This document shows, piece by piece, positions 40,769 through 47,972 of a stretch of DNA of 64,000 bases (its first letter is position 1; each line of letters opens with the position of its first letter). This stretch comes from an uncultured Clostridia bacterium (GTDB lineage: Bacteria; Bacillota; Clostridia; Oscillospirales; Ruminococcaceae). The notes under the pieces are model-generated. The model made no database searches. It was given only the letters and a program-made list of their open reading frames with translations, and was not told where the DNA came from. The stretch covers positions 74,496 to 138,495 of the forward strand of contig CALCUE010000035.1 in the NCBI GenBank assembly GCA_937906945.1, given 5' to 3'. Made by a program: the position numbers and the translations under genes.

Positions 40769-41242
40769 ATGATCAAAATCGACATTAAAAGCTTCGGTTC
40801 CATGACTTTTGAGCTTGATCCCGAAGCCGCACCGAAAACCGTTGAAAACTTTCTGAACCTTGTCAACAAAAGCTTCTACGATGGTCTTACCTTCCACCGC
40901 ATCATCAAAGGCTTTATGATCCAGGGCGGTGACCCCAAGGGCAACGGCACCGGTGGCTGCAAACCGGAGATCGTCGGCGAATTCAAATCCAATGGCTTTG
41001 ACAACCCCATCAGCCACAAACGCGGCGTCATCTCCATGGCCCGTACTTCCGACCCGAACTCCGCTTCCTGCCAGTTCTTCATCGTCCATGAGGACAGCGA
41101 CTTCCTCGACGGCGACTATGCCGCTTTCGGCCACATGGTCGATGGCTTCGATGTTCTGGACGCCATCGCCGCCATTCCGACCTATCCGGACGACAGCCCG
41201 AGCAAAAAAGTCGTCATCAAAAAGATTTCCGTCGTTGACTGA
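40769..41242 (+). CDS. Cyclophilin-type peptidyl-prolyl isomerase
   Basis: A 157-residue cytosolic cyclophilin: TFHRIIKGFMIQGGDPKGNGTGG (catalytic arginine in FHRI), ISMARTSDPNSASCQFFIVHED and FGHMVDGFDVLDAI. It catalyses cis-trans isomerisation of proline peptide bonds. It has no signal peptide. The ATG follows CAGGAGGAAC; a longer frame reads into the promoter. Confidence 0.95.
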   Translation: MIKIDIKSFGSMTFELDPEAAPKTVENFLNLVNKSFYDGLTFHRIIKGFMIQGGDPKGNGTGGCKPEIVGEFKSNGFDNPISHKRGVISMARTSDPNSASCQFFIVHEDSDFLDGDYAAFGHMVDGFDVLDAIAAIPTYPDDSPSKKVVIKKISVVD

Positions 41243-41676
41243 TGAAATCGTGGAACCTGAAACCGACGCTGACCGCCTCGGCGATCCTTCTCGGCTTTTA
41301 TGTCGTCTGCCTGGCCGGAACGCTTCTGCTTCCCGCCGGTACCGCTGACGCTGTCCGTGTCGTTTTGTTGGAGTGGGGCGCGTTTCCCCTACTCTGCGCC
41401 ATCACCGGTGGCGTTGTCGCCCAAAAAAGCGGTTTTATGCCCCTTTACGGCCTTCTGTCCGGTCTTCTGTTCCTGCCGTTCCTTTTCCTCTGTTTCGAGG
41501 AAAAAAATCCCTACGTCATTCTGATGTACGTGATTTTCGGCTACGTCGGAACGCTTCTCGGCACCTTCCTTTTCAAAAAGGAAGTCCGCCGCATTGAAAA
41601 CGGCGAAAAAGAGGAACACAAAAAGCCTCTTTTGCTTCGTCTTTTCGACCGGCACAATCTGGATCAATATAAATAA
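41242..41676 (+). CDS. Four-helix membrane protein of unknown function
   Basis: A 144-residue protein with four hydrophobic segments (about 9-30, 38-58, 66-84, 92-112) and a charged cytosolic tail of 30 residues. Its ATG overlaps the cyclophilin stop (TGATG), so it is translated from the same mRNA. No family recognised. Confidence 0.7.
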   Translation: MKSWNLKPTLTASAILLGFYVVCLAGTLLLPAGTADAVRVVLLEWGAFPLLCAITGGVVAQKSGFMPLYGLLSGLLFLPFLFLCFEEKNPYVILMYVIFGYVGTLLGTFLFKKEVRRIENGEKEEHKKPLLLRLFDRHNLDQYK

Positions 41677-41680
41677 GCGC

Positions 41681-41713
41681 AAAAAATCCTGCCGTCACCG
41701 GCAGGATTTTTTT
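41681..41713. terminator. Shared terminator, copy 1 of 3
   Basis: AATCCTGCCG/CGGCAGGATT stem with TCAC loop and T-runs both ways. The same sequence of about 31 bases recurs at 42512-42545 and 43497-43529. The stop codon of the minus-strand gene lies in this copy's loop. Confidence 0.88.
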
Positions 41714-42054
41714 CTATTCTCCCAATAATCCGCTTTTTCCTCATCCGGATAAATCCACTCACCGGAACCGCCTTCCCGTGAGGAACGATAAAGGGCGATC
41801 AGCTTTTCTTTTTCCGAATTGTCCCCTTGGCAAAGGCGTTGCACCGCTTCGAACTCTATCTTGTTTACGCAAGGATACGGAAGCCCCTCTTCCCAGGATT
41901 TCTGAATATACCTTTCCCGAATTTCTTTCGTTCTTTTTTCGTTCTCCTCATACCGCCGGATAAAAGAAATGAACCGTTCTTCCCGTTCTTCGCTTTCTTT
42001 TTCCTCCCGCTTTTGCTCCCTTTCTTTTCTCTTATTTACTGCGAAACCTCCCAT
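41695..42054 (-). CDS. Small highly charged protein, module A partner of an XRE regulator
   Basis: A 119-residue protein starting MGGFAVNKRKEREQKREEKE, rich in E/K/R and probably helical up to about 60, then LPYPCVNKIEFEAVQRLCQ and EWIYPDEEKADYW. No family recognised. AAGGAGG before the ATG at 42054 fixes the start. Its last codons are read from the terminator stem, so the natural C-terminus may have been replaced when the terminator came in. It is divergent from the XRE gene at 42184. Confidence 0.65.
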   Translation of the reverse strand: MGGFAVNKRKEREQKREEKESEEREERFISFIRRYEENEKRTKEIRERYIQKSWEEGLPYPCVNKIEFEAVQRLCQGDNSEKEKLIALYRSSREGGSGEWIYPDEEKADYWENRKKSCR

Positions 42055-42103
42055 AAACTGACCTCCTTTTTGTTTAGCGTAGCACATTATTTTATCAAAA
42101 TCA

Positions 42104-42135
42104 ATATTTATTGCTAAATATTTAGTTATAAATAT
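42104..42135. promoter_or_regulatory. 32-bp palindromic operator between the divergent module A genes
   Basis: ATATTTAT, a two-base gap, the perfect palindrome CTAAATATTTAG, two bases and ATAAATAT form a near-perfect dyad (28 of 32 bases symmetric). It lies in the shared promoter region and is the likely site of the XRE protein. Confidence 0.6.
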
Positions 42136-42183
42136 CTTCATAAGTGAAGCTATTCTCTCCAAAATAAAGAGGAGGTGATAGCT

Positions 42184-42513
42184 ATGAGTGTTGATTATAG
42201 ATTTATCGGAAAACGTATTCAACAAAAACGGAAAGAAAAGAAATGGACGCAAGAGCAATTAGCTGAAAAGCTCGGTGTCACCGTCGGCTATGTCAGCCAA
42301 CTGGAACGAGGCATAACAAAAATCAATCTGGACCGTCTTTCCGAAATCGGCACCCTGTTGGAAACGGAACTTTCCTATTTTATCACCGGCACCGTTAGCG
42401 GACAGAATTCCTATTTGCACGACGAACTGACCGAAAAAATCGCCCACTTAAATCCCAACCAACGGAAAATGGTCGCCGAAATCATCGACAGCATCCTAAA
42501 AAATGAGCCTTAA
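42184..42513 (+). CDS. XRE-family transcriptional regulator, module A
   Basis: A 109-residue protein with an N-terminal HTH (about 6-60: IGKRIQQKRKEKKWTQEQLAEKLGVTVGYVSQLERG) and a short C-terminal helical region. I start at the ATG at 42184, after GGAGGTGAT. It is divergent from the small charged protein and probably controls it and itself from the palindrome between them. Confidence 0.9.
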   Translation: MSVDYRFIGKRIQQKRKEKKWTQEQLAEKLGVTVGYVSQLERGITKINLDRLSEIGTLLETELSYFITGTVSGQNSYLHDELTEKIAHLNPNQRKMVAEIIDSILKNEP

Positions 42514-42545
42514 AAAAATCCTGCCGTCACCGGCAGGATTTTTTT
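42512..42545. terminator. Shared terminator, copy 2 of 3
   Basis: Same CCTGCCG/CGGCAGG stem and T-runs, between the XRE stop of module A and the stop of the module B partner. Confidence 0.88.
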
Positions 42546-43101
42546 AATAGATTACTTCATCGAATATAGCCGCTATTGCCCGATACCATTCGTTTTCAAG
42601 CTCCATTGAATTTTCATCTTGGAACAGTTTCCCGATTCCTTTACTGATTGCCTTAATTCCCGCTTTGCCGATTCCCACTGCGGCACTACCTATTGCGAAA
42701 CCTACTCCTGCCGCGCCTCCATGCAAAATCCCCGCTGCTGTTCCGATAGCTCCGGAACCATCAAAGATTTTTTTACTTGCCAAACTCTCATTTTTCATAT
42801 TTTTACTGGTGCCAAAAGAATAAATATCAACAATACAGGTTTTCCCAACATCTTTTTTATAAATACAGAATTTATAGTAATCATACAAATGCTCCGGATT
42901 AACTAAAGCGATACAAGTTTCTTCTTTAGCGAAAAGTCCGCCCCCTCCCAAAGTTGCGGAAACTACACGTGCGGGAATTCCATACTCTTCTATTTTTGCA
43001 TTCAACGCTTCGGTGATCGCATCATAGCTGACTTCTGAACCATTCATATAGCGTACGCTATCTCTTATGGCTTCCATCTTTTTTCTATTGACATATTCCA
43101 T
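42544..43101 (-). CDS. Protein with a glycine-rich amphipathic segment, module B partner of an XRE regulator
   Basis: A 185-residue protein. Residues 1-110 are mixed alpha/beta with MNGSEVSYDAITEALNAKIEEYG and TLGGGGLFAKEETCIALVNPE. From about 115 to 160 the chain is dominated by Gly, Ala and Ile with small-residue spacing (GAIGTAAGILHGG, GVGFAIGSAAVGIG), like the glycine-zipper segments of membrane-inserting proteins. No family recognised; membrane activity is only an inference. It is divergent from the XRE gene at 43217. Confidence 0.7.
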   Translation of the reverse strand: MEYVNRKKMEAIRDSVRYMNGSEVSYDAITEALNAKIEEYGIPARVVSATLGGGGLFAKEETCIALVNPEHLYDYYKFCIYKKDVGKTCIVDIYSFGTSKNMKNESLASKKIFDGSGAIGTAAGILHGGAAGVGFAIGSAAVGIGKAGIKAISKGIGKLFQDENSMELENEWYRAIAAIFDEVIY

Positions 43102-43129
43102 ACCCTAATCTCCTTTTCAGATTCGTTAG

Positions 43130-43191
43130 TACAATATTACAATACCATAGTATTTTTATTTTGTCAATTAAAAACATACAATAGTATTGTA
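43130..43191. promoter_or_regulatory. Divergent promoters and TACAATA operator sites of module B
   Basis: Minus strand: TTGACA (43162-43167), 17 bases, TATTGT (43139-43144). Plus strand: TTGTCA (43161-43166), 18 bases, TATTGT (43185-43190), so the -35 boxes overlap. TACAATA occurs at 43130, 43138 and 43177, the last as half of the perfect palindrome TACAATA-G-TATTGTA (43177-43191). The sites cover both -10 boxes and suggest mutual repression by the XRE protein. Confidence 0.65.
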
Positions 43192-43216
43192 TTATTTTTA
43201 AGGTGTGGTGTCTTTT

Positions 43217-43492
43217 ATGTTAAATCAACGAATCCGTGAATTACGGATCGCGAAAAATATTAGTCAGGTGGAGTTAGCTAAAGCTCTCGGTGTTACCAAA
43301 CAGAGTGTCTCCAACTGGGAAAATGACAACATTCAGCCTTCTATTGATATGTTGATTAAAATGGCTCAATATTTTGGCGTTACAACCGACTATTTACTTG
43401 CTTTGGATAATCGGCATTTTTTAGAAGTATCTGATCTTTCCATGGAAAAAGTCAGCCACCTTCGACAAATCATTTTGGATATGAAACCATAA
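43217..43492 (+). CDS. XRE-family transcriptional regulator, module B
   Basis: A 91-residue protein with an HTH at 3-60 (RIRELRIAKNISQVELAKALGVTKQSVSNWENDNIQPS) and a short tail (LSMEKVSHLRQIILDMKP). ATG at 43217 with AAGGTG upstream; a GTG four codons earlier is possible. It is divergent from the glycine-rich protein gene. Confidence 0.9.
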   Translation: MLNQRIRELRIAKNISQVELAKALGVTKQSVSNWENDNIQPSIDMLIKMAQYFGVTTDYLLALDNRHFLEVSDLSMEKVSHLRQIILDMKP

Positions 43493-43496
43493 GCAC

Positions 43497-43529
43497 AAAA
43501 AATCCTGCCGTCACCGGCAGGATTTTTTT
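43497..43529. terminator. Shared terminator, copy 3 of 3
   Basis: Same stem and loop, between the module B XRE stop and the stop of the GNAT gene. Confidence 0.88.
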
Positions 43530-44028
43530 ATAATATTTTTTCCGCGATCACAATGGTATAGGGGTTGGAATGGTCTTTCGCTCCGGTTTCCGAAAAGCCG
43601 TTTTTCTTCCAAAAAGCTTCGCTCTGCGGGTTCCCTTCCACCCAGCCGAGCCGCACGCTTTGAAAGCCGTCCGCTTTAAGAAAATCGAAAAGCTCCGTCA
43701 CGATCTTCGTCCCGAGCCCCGCTCCCTGTTTTGCTTTTTCCACCATGAAAAAGCCGAGGAACGCCACCTCCGGCTTCGGAAAACCGGAAATGAAATCCAT
43801 GACGGCGACTAGCTTTTCGCCGTCGAAATAGCCGACGTAATATTTATCCTCATAGGTCTTTCCCGGCGGCAGCGCCGCCATATCCTCCCGGATATGTTCC
43901 TCCGTCACAAAGGGCGGACAATGCTCATAGAAAAGCCCGTTTTCCCGGCAAAGGGCAAAAACCGCCGGAATATCTTCGTCGGAAAGCGTCCGCACCGAAT
44001 AACTTTCCGAAAATTTTGAAACGTCCAT
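43528..44028 (-). CDS. GNAT-family N-acetyltransferase
   Basis: A 166-residue enzyme with the acetyl-CoA loop KAKQGAGLGTKIVTELFDFLK (about 95-115) and the late RLGWVEGNPQSEAFWKKNGFSETG. Substrate unknown. I start at the ATG at 44028, one base after the stop of the upstream lipid kinase gene, with which it is co-transcribed. Confidence 0.9.
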   Translation of the reverse strand: MDVSKFSESYSVRTLSDEDIPAVFALCRENGLFYEHCPPFVTEEHIREDMAALPPGKTYEDKYYVGYFDGEKLVAVMDFISGFPKPEVAFLGFFMVEKAKQGAGLGTKIVTELFDFLKADGFQSVRLGWVEGNPQSEAFWKKNGFSETGAKDHSNPYTIVIAEKIL

Positions 44029-44029
44029 C

Positions 44030-44914
44030 TTAGAACACCAGCCGGATCGCCGAAGGAAGATTTTCGATCGTCGTTCCGTTTTCTCCCTGCTCAAATTCCC
44101 CGTCGAGGCTCCACCCGCTCACCGGATTTTTCCGAAGCAGGAGCTTCTGTGTCGAGAAAAACTCGATCTCCTCGCAATCCTCCAACTTTTGCGTCGTCAG
44201 CGCCTTAAGAATATGAGAAAGCTGCGTGGCGTTTTCCGGATTTTTGACCAGCATGACCTCAAAACAGCCGTCGTTCATGTCCACAAGGTCTTTGGAGATC
44301 GAAAGAACACCGCCGAGGGACGTGGAATTGCTGATGGCACCGAAAATATAATTTCCCTCATAGATCGTCCCGTTTGCTTCGAGCGAAACGTATTCCGGGT
44401 GAAGTTTCGTAAGCTCCATACCGCCTTCCAATACGTAAGCCAGATGGCCGATGACGTTTTTCACGTTCTGCGGTGTGGAATAACTGGCTTTGGTAAAAGC
44501 GCCGAAGGACGCCACATAGGTAAAACTCCGTCCTCCGAAGGAACCGGCGTCAATAGTATGAACACTTCCCTTGCCGATGGCTTCCGCCGCCGTCAGAATA
44601 TCGGAAGAAAGCCCAAGACTGGCGGCAAAATCGTTGGTACTGCCGCAGGGAATGTAGCCGATGTCCCGGTTGGCCCCTTGGATGTTGCCGGAAACGACCT
44701 CGTTGAAGGTGCCGTCGCCGCCACAGGCTACGACCAAATCGAAATCTTTCCCGTATTCTTCGGCCCAACGCTCGGCGTCGCCCCGTTTCGTCGTCAGCAT
44801 GGTGAAAACGTCATAGCCGTTTTCCGTCAGAATGGACGTCACTTTCGCGATATAATAATGGGCCAGCCGAAGACCGGACACCGGGTTAATGATCAGAAGC
44901 AGTTTCTTTTGCAT
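44030..44914 (-). CDS. Diacylglycerol/lipid kinase family protein (YegS/DgkB type)
   Basis: A 294-residue cytosolic kinase with the family opening LLIINPVSG and the nucleotide loop VVACGGDGTFNEVVSG (about 60-75), then IPCGSTNDFAASLG and a C-terminal domain ending SLDGEFEQ. These enzymes phosphorylate diacylglycerol or related lipids with ATP. It is the middle gene of a zinc-ribbon protein/lipid kinase/GNAT unit. Confidence 0.92.
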   Translation of the reverse strand: MQKKLLLIINPVSGLRLAHYYIAKVTSILTENGYDVFTMLTTKRGDAERWAEEYGKDFDLVVACGGDGTFNEVVSGNIQGANRDIGYIPCGSTNDFAASLGLSSDILTAAEAIGKGSVHTIDAGSFGGRSFTYVASFGAFTKASYSTPQNVKNVIGHLAYVLEGGMELTKLHPEYVSLEANGTIYEGNYIFGAISNSTSLGGVLSISKDLVDMNDGCFEVMLVKNPENATQLSHILKALTTQKLEDCEEIEFFSTQKLLLRKNPVSGWSLDGEFEQGENGTTIENLPSAIRLVF

Positions 44915-44930
44915 ACCGTCTCACGCTTTC

Positions 44931-45329
44931 TCAGACTTTTTTGACGAACCGGTGGGAACATTTGGGGCAGCAAATTTCCACTTTGCCCCGTCCTCTCGGA
45001 ATACGGATCTTCTGTCCGCAGTTGGGACAGCGAAAATGTTTATAGGTCTTCCGTTCTTCCCATTCGCATTTAATGTTGCCCCAGAGGTTTTTGAGTTTCC
45101 AGACCAATTCCATGAATTTCCGGTTTTCCCTCTGTCGGGCCGGAAGATTTTTGGAAAGCATACGGAAAAGCGCGAAGCCGTAAAAGCCGAGGGAAAGAAG
45201 ATAGAGCGGCCAGAAACGGGTGATAACGTAGGGGATGTTGATAACAAATCCCGCTCCGATCAAAGCGAGCGATAATCCGTCCATGCCGTTTCGTCCCAGC
45301 ATAAACTGCCGCAATTTTTGAAGGATCAT
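44931..45329 (-). CDS. Membrane protein with C-terminal zinc ribbon
   Basis: A 132-residue protein with two hydrophobic segments (about 16-34 and 40-58), a basic linker and a C-terminal four-cysteine ribbon (CPNC...CCPKC, about 100-122). The ribbon faces the cytosol if both helices cross. No function known. AGAGGAG precedes the ATG; the lipid kinase gene follows after 16 bases. Confidence 0.75.
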   Translation of the reverse strand: MILQKLRQFMLGRNGMDGLSLALIGAGFVINIPYVITRFWPLYLLSLGFYGFALFRMLSKNLPARQRENRKFMELVWKLKNLWGNIKCEWEERKTYKHFRCPNCGQKIRIPRGRGKVEICCPKCSHRFVKKV

Positions 45330-45493
45330 AAAAATCTCCTCTCTTTTTGTTCTGCTTTCGATTTTACCATAATTTTCCCGTCCTTTGATGAACGAACGGT
45401 TAATTTTTAAGGTTTCCTTAATCTTTTCTCTTTCGGTGTTTTTTGCCGGAACTCTATGCTATAATGGAGAAAAAGCGAAGGGAGGCGTGCTTT

Positions 45494-45895
45494 TTGAAAA
45501 AAATCGGCTTGTTTTTTCTTTCCGTTCTCCTTGTTTTCAGTCTCTGCGGCTGTGGAAACGTGCTTTTTGTTCAAAAAGCTGACGTTTCGTCCGAAATCTA
45601 TTCTGAACGGGAAATCTCCTCGGCGATGAATGTTGCCCTTTGGAATTTCTTCCGTGGCTTCGACGGCTGTTCCATGAAAACAATCCGCTATGCCGGCGAC
45701 GAAAAATGCGGTGCCTCTTCTGAATGGGCCGCTCGCCAGGGAGCCGATGAAGCCATCATCCTTTTGTCCGACTTTGTCGTCGGACCCAAAAGCGACGGTT
45801 CTTTAAGCCCCTTTTCTTCCCATACCAACTGGCAATGGATCCTCGTGCGAAAACATGGCGGCCCGTGGAAACTGGCCACCTGCGGATACGGCTGA
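45494..45895 (+). CDS. Small secreted lipoprotein of unknown function
   Basis: A 133-residue lipoprotein: signal ending LCGC20 with the lipidated cysteine at 20, then a compact domain ending NWQWILVRKHGGPWKLATCGYG, resembling the end of DUF4829-like domains. It starts at a TTG (45494), eight bases after GGGAGG, and has TATAAT about 30 bases upstream. It stands alone before a terminator. Confidence 0.72.
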   Translation: MKKIGLFFLSVLLVFSLCGCGNVLFVQKADVSSEIYSEREISSAMNVALWNFFRGFDGCSMKTIRYAGDEKCGASSEWAARQGADEAIILLSDFVVGPKSDGSLSPFSSHTNWQWILVRKHGGPWKLATCGYG

Positions 45896-45901
45896 AAATA
45901 C

Positions 45902-45938
45902 AAACGACCACCGGGAACCGCCCCGGTGGTCGTTTTTT
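45902..45938. terminator. Bidirectional terminator
   Basis: CGACCACCGGG/CCCGGTGGTCG stem with T-run between convergent lipoprotein genes. Confidence 0.82.
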
Positions 45939-45952
45939 ACGTTCCGTGCTGA

Positions 45953-47281
45953 TCAGTTCATGACAATATCCAGGGATTTCAAAACGTCGTTGCCGTTCCC
46001 GACGCTGATTTTTTCCCAGTCCTCTTTTGTCCCGTCATAGGAAATTTTTCTAACGGAAATTCCGTCATAAAAAACATAATCGTCAATGGTTTCCAAACTG
46101 GCGGGAAGTTTCAGCTCCGCAATGCTGTAAGGCAGACTCATGGTCCCGATCTCTTTCAGTCCCTCCGGCAGAACGACCGTATACGTTCCCTCCGTGCGCC
46201 CGTAAAACAAATGTGCGCCGATTCTTTCCACACCGTCCGGAACGGTCAGTTCCTTTCCCGCGATGCCGTCCGGCCACGCCAGCAAAAGCTTTCCGTCCCT
46301 GGTGAGAAGCAGACCGTCTTCCGATTTATAATTCAAATTCTCTTTGTCCACTATGATCTCCTTCAGGTCAAAGGTGGAGAAAAACGTTTCCTCGGGAATT
46401 TCGGTCACGGAGGCGGGAATGGTCACTTTTTGAATCCCGTGAATGACATTAAAGCATTCGGCGGAAATTTTTTCCACCCCGTCGGGAACAACAAATTCAC
46501 CGGCATACTCCCCGTCGGGCGCGATCATCCGCAATTCTTTTTTATCCTTTGTATAGATTGCGTGGTTTTCCGAACAATACGTTTCGTTCCCCTCGGCCAC
46601 CAGAAAATCGGAAAGGAAATAGCAGTTGGTAAAAGCCCTCTCTCCCAGATACCGCAGGGTGGACGGCAGAGAAACAACGCCGCCGCTTTTTACCGCGGAA
46701 TGGAACGCATCATCCCCAATATATTCCAGACCTTCCGGAAAAACAAGGTCTTTCGGCTCCCAGAGAAGCGTATTGTAAAAGGCTCTGGCCCCCACATACC
46801 GCAGCGAAGAAGGAATCGTAATGGTCCGAAGCTCCCAGTCATAGTCAAAGGCGGAGCAGTCGATCACTTCCACACTGTCCGGCAGACGGACTTCCTTCAG
46901 ACAGCCATAGTTAAAAAAGGCGTAAGCACCCACCGAAGTGATTTTGTCATCCAACGTGACCGTCAGGATCTGATCCTTATACGGTTCCCATTCCGGCGCT
47001 TCGTTGATGTAGTCTCTCATCGGGCCTTCTCCGTGGATGGAAAGGGTGCCGGTTTTTGAATCGAAATCCCAGGTGAGTTCATCGCTCTCCACCCTATCGG
47101 GTTCAAAATTCTCCGGTGTTTTCTCCGGTTCCAAAGCCGTTTCCGGTTCCTCGTCCTCCACCGTTTCCTGCGGCTCTTTCCCGGTTGGTACGTCCTCTGT
47201 CCCGGACTTCGTATCATTGCCGCAAGCGACCAGCGTAAGGCAGATCGTGAGAGACAAAAGAAGCGCAAGCCATTTTCTCAT
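45953..47281 (-). CDS. Leucine-rich-repeat lipoprotein (BspA-like LRR_5)
   Basis: A 442-residue lipoprotein: signal ending LVAC20GN, an acidic proline-rich linker (about 22-65), then from about 70 a domain of BspA-type repeats (for example GLEYIGDDAFHSA, LRYLGERAFTN, VTEIPEETFF, LKEIGTMSLPYS). These repeats make right-handed solenoids used in surface adhesion or binding of host or matrix proteins. The ATG at 47281 is used; AAGGAGG lies ten bases upstream. It is last in the fusion kinase-HAD-LRR operon. Confidence 0.9.
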   Translation of the reverse strand: MRKWLALLLSLTICLTLVACGNDTKSGTEDVPTGKEPQETVEDEEPETALEPEKTPENFEPDRVESDELTWDFDSKTGTLSIHGEGPMRDYINEAPEWEPYKDQILTVTLDDKITSVGAYAFFNYGCLKEVRLPDSVEVIDCSAFDYDWELRTITIPSSLRYVGARAFYNTLLWEPKDLVFPEGLEYIGDDAFHSAVKSGGVVSLPSTLRYLGERAFTNCYFLSDFLVAEGNETYCSENHAIYTKDKKELRMIAPDGEYAGEFVVPDGVEKISAECFNVIHGIQKVTIPASVTEIPEETFFSTFDLKEIIVDKENLNYKSEDGLLLTRDGKLLLAWPDGIAGKELTVPDGVERIGAHLFYGRTEGTYTVVLPEGLKEIGTMSLPYSIAELKLPASLETIDDYVFYDGISVRKISYDGTKEDWEKISVGNGNDVLKSLDIVMN

Positions 47282-47302
47282 TGAAATCACTCCTCCTTTA
47301 AT

Positions 47303-47971
47303 TCATAGATAAAGCGTATAAAAATCACCGGTGGCCAACCGATCGTTTTTCATGTCCTCCAAAAGGACCGGAACCGACGTCGGTCCTTTGACCACGACGC
47401 CTTTGGCACCTAATTCCAGCGCCGGAACGATATCGGTATTATAGCGGTCGCCGACGGAAAGAAGCTCGTCCGGCCGGATGGAAAGCCCGTCGATCAGCGA
47501 CACCATGACCTCTTTTTTAGAAAAGATCCCCTCGCAGGGAGACCGATCCGAACAGAGCACCCGCTCAAAAAGCGTCGGCACAAGGCCGATCTTGTCCAGA
47601 ATTTTCTCAATATTGCGATAGGTGTTGCTCGAAAGCAGATAGATCGGCGCCAAGTCGGAAAATTCCCGCAAAACCGTCTCCGGAACGGCCTTTTCTTTTT
47701 GGATCCCGCTGGGGTCAAAATATTTCTCCCTAAAATCCACCCAAACCTTTTTCGGCACGCCGATGCGGTAGAAAAGATCGGTGGCGGATTTTGCCTTTTC
47801 GGAAGGCTCTCTCGTCACGCCGTTTTCGGCCAAAAACGCCGCCGCTTCTTCCTCGGTTTTATGAAAATAATCTTTCAAAAACCGGATCTCAATGTCGTAA
47901 TATACCTTGGCGATATCCGCCAGATCATAAAGGGTGCCGTCCAGATCAAAAATAATCGCTTTTACGTCCAT
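47303..47971 (-). CDS. HAD-superfamily phosphatase
   Basis: A 222-residue hydrolase with motif I FDLDGTLYD (nucleophile D9, acid/base D11), motif II LLSSNT, and motif IV SVGDRYNTDIVPALELGAKG. It removes phosphate from a small molecule, possibly linked to the kinase gene directly upstream, with which it is spaced by one base. Substrate unknown. Confidence 0.9.
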   Translation of the reverse strand: MDVKAIIFDLDGTLYDLADIAKVYYDIEIRFLKDYFHKTEEEAAAFLAENGVTREPSEKAKSATDLFYRIGVPKKVWVDFREKYFDPSGIQKEKAVPETVLREFSDLAPIYLLSSNTYRNIEKILDKIGLVPTLFERVLCSDRSPCEGIFSKKEVMVSLIDGLSIRPDELLSVGDRYNTDIVPALELGAKGVVVKGPTSVPVLLEDMKNDRLATGDFYTLYL

Positions 47972-47972
47972 C

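Noticed and set aside
41681..43529. Three regularly repeated palindromes as a CRISPR-like array
   Set aside because: The spacing is about 800 and 1000 bases, each copy follows a stop codon and has a T-run; they are terminators.
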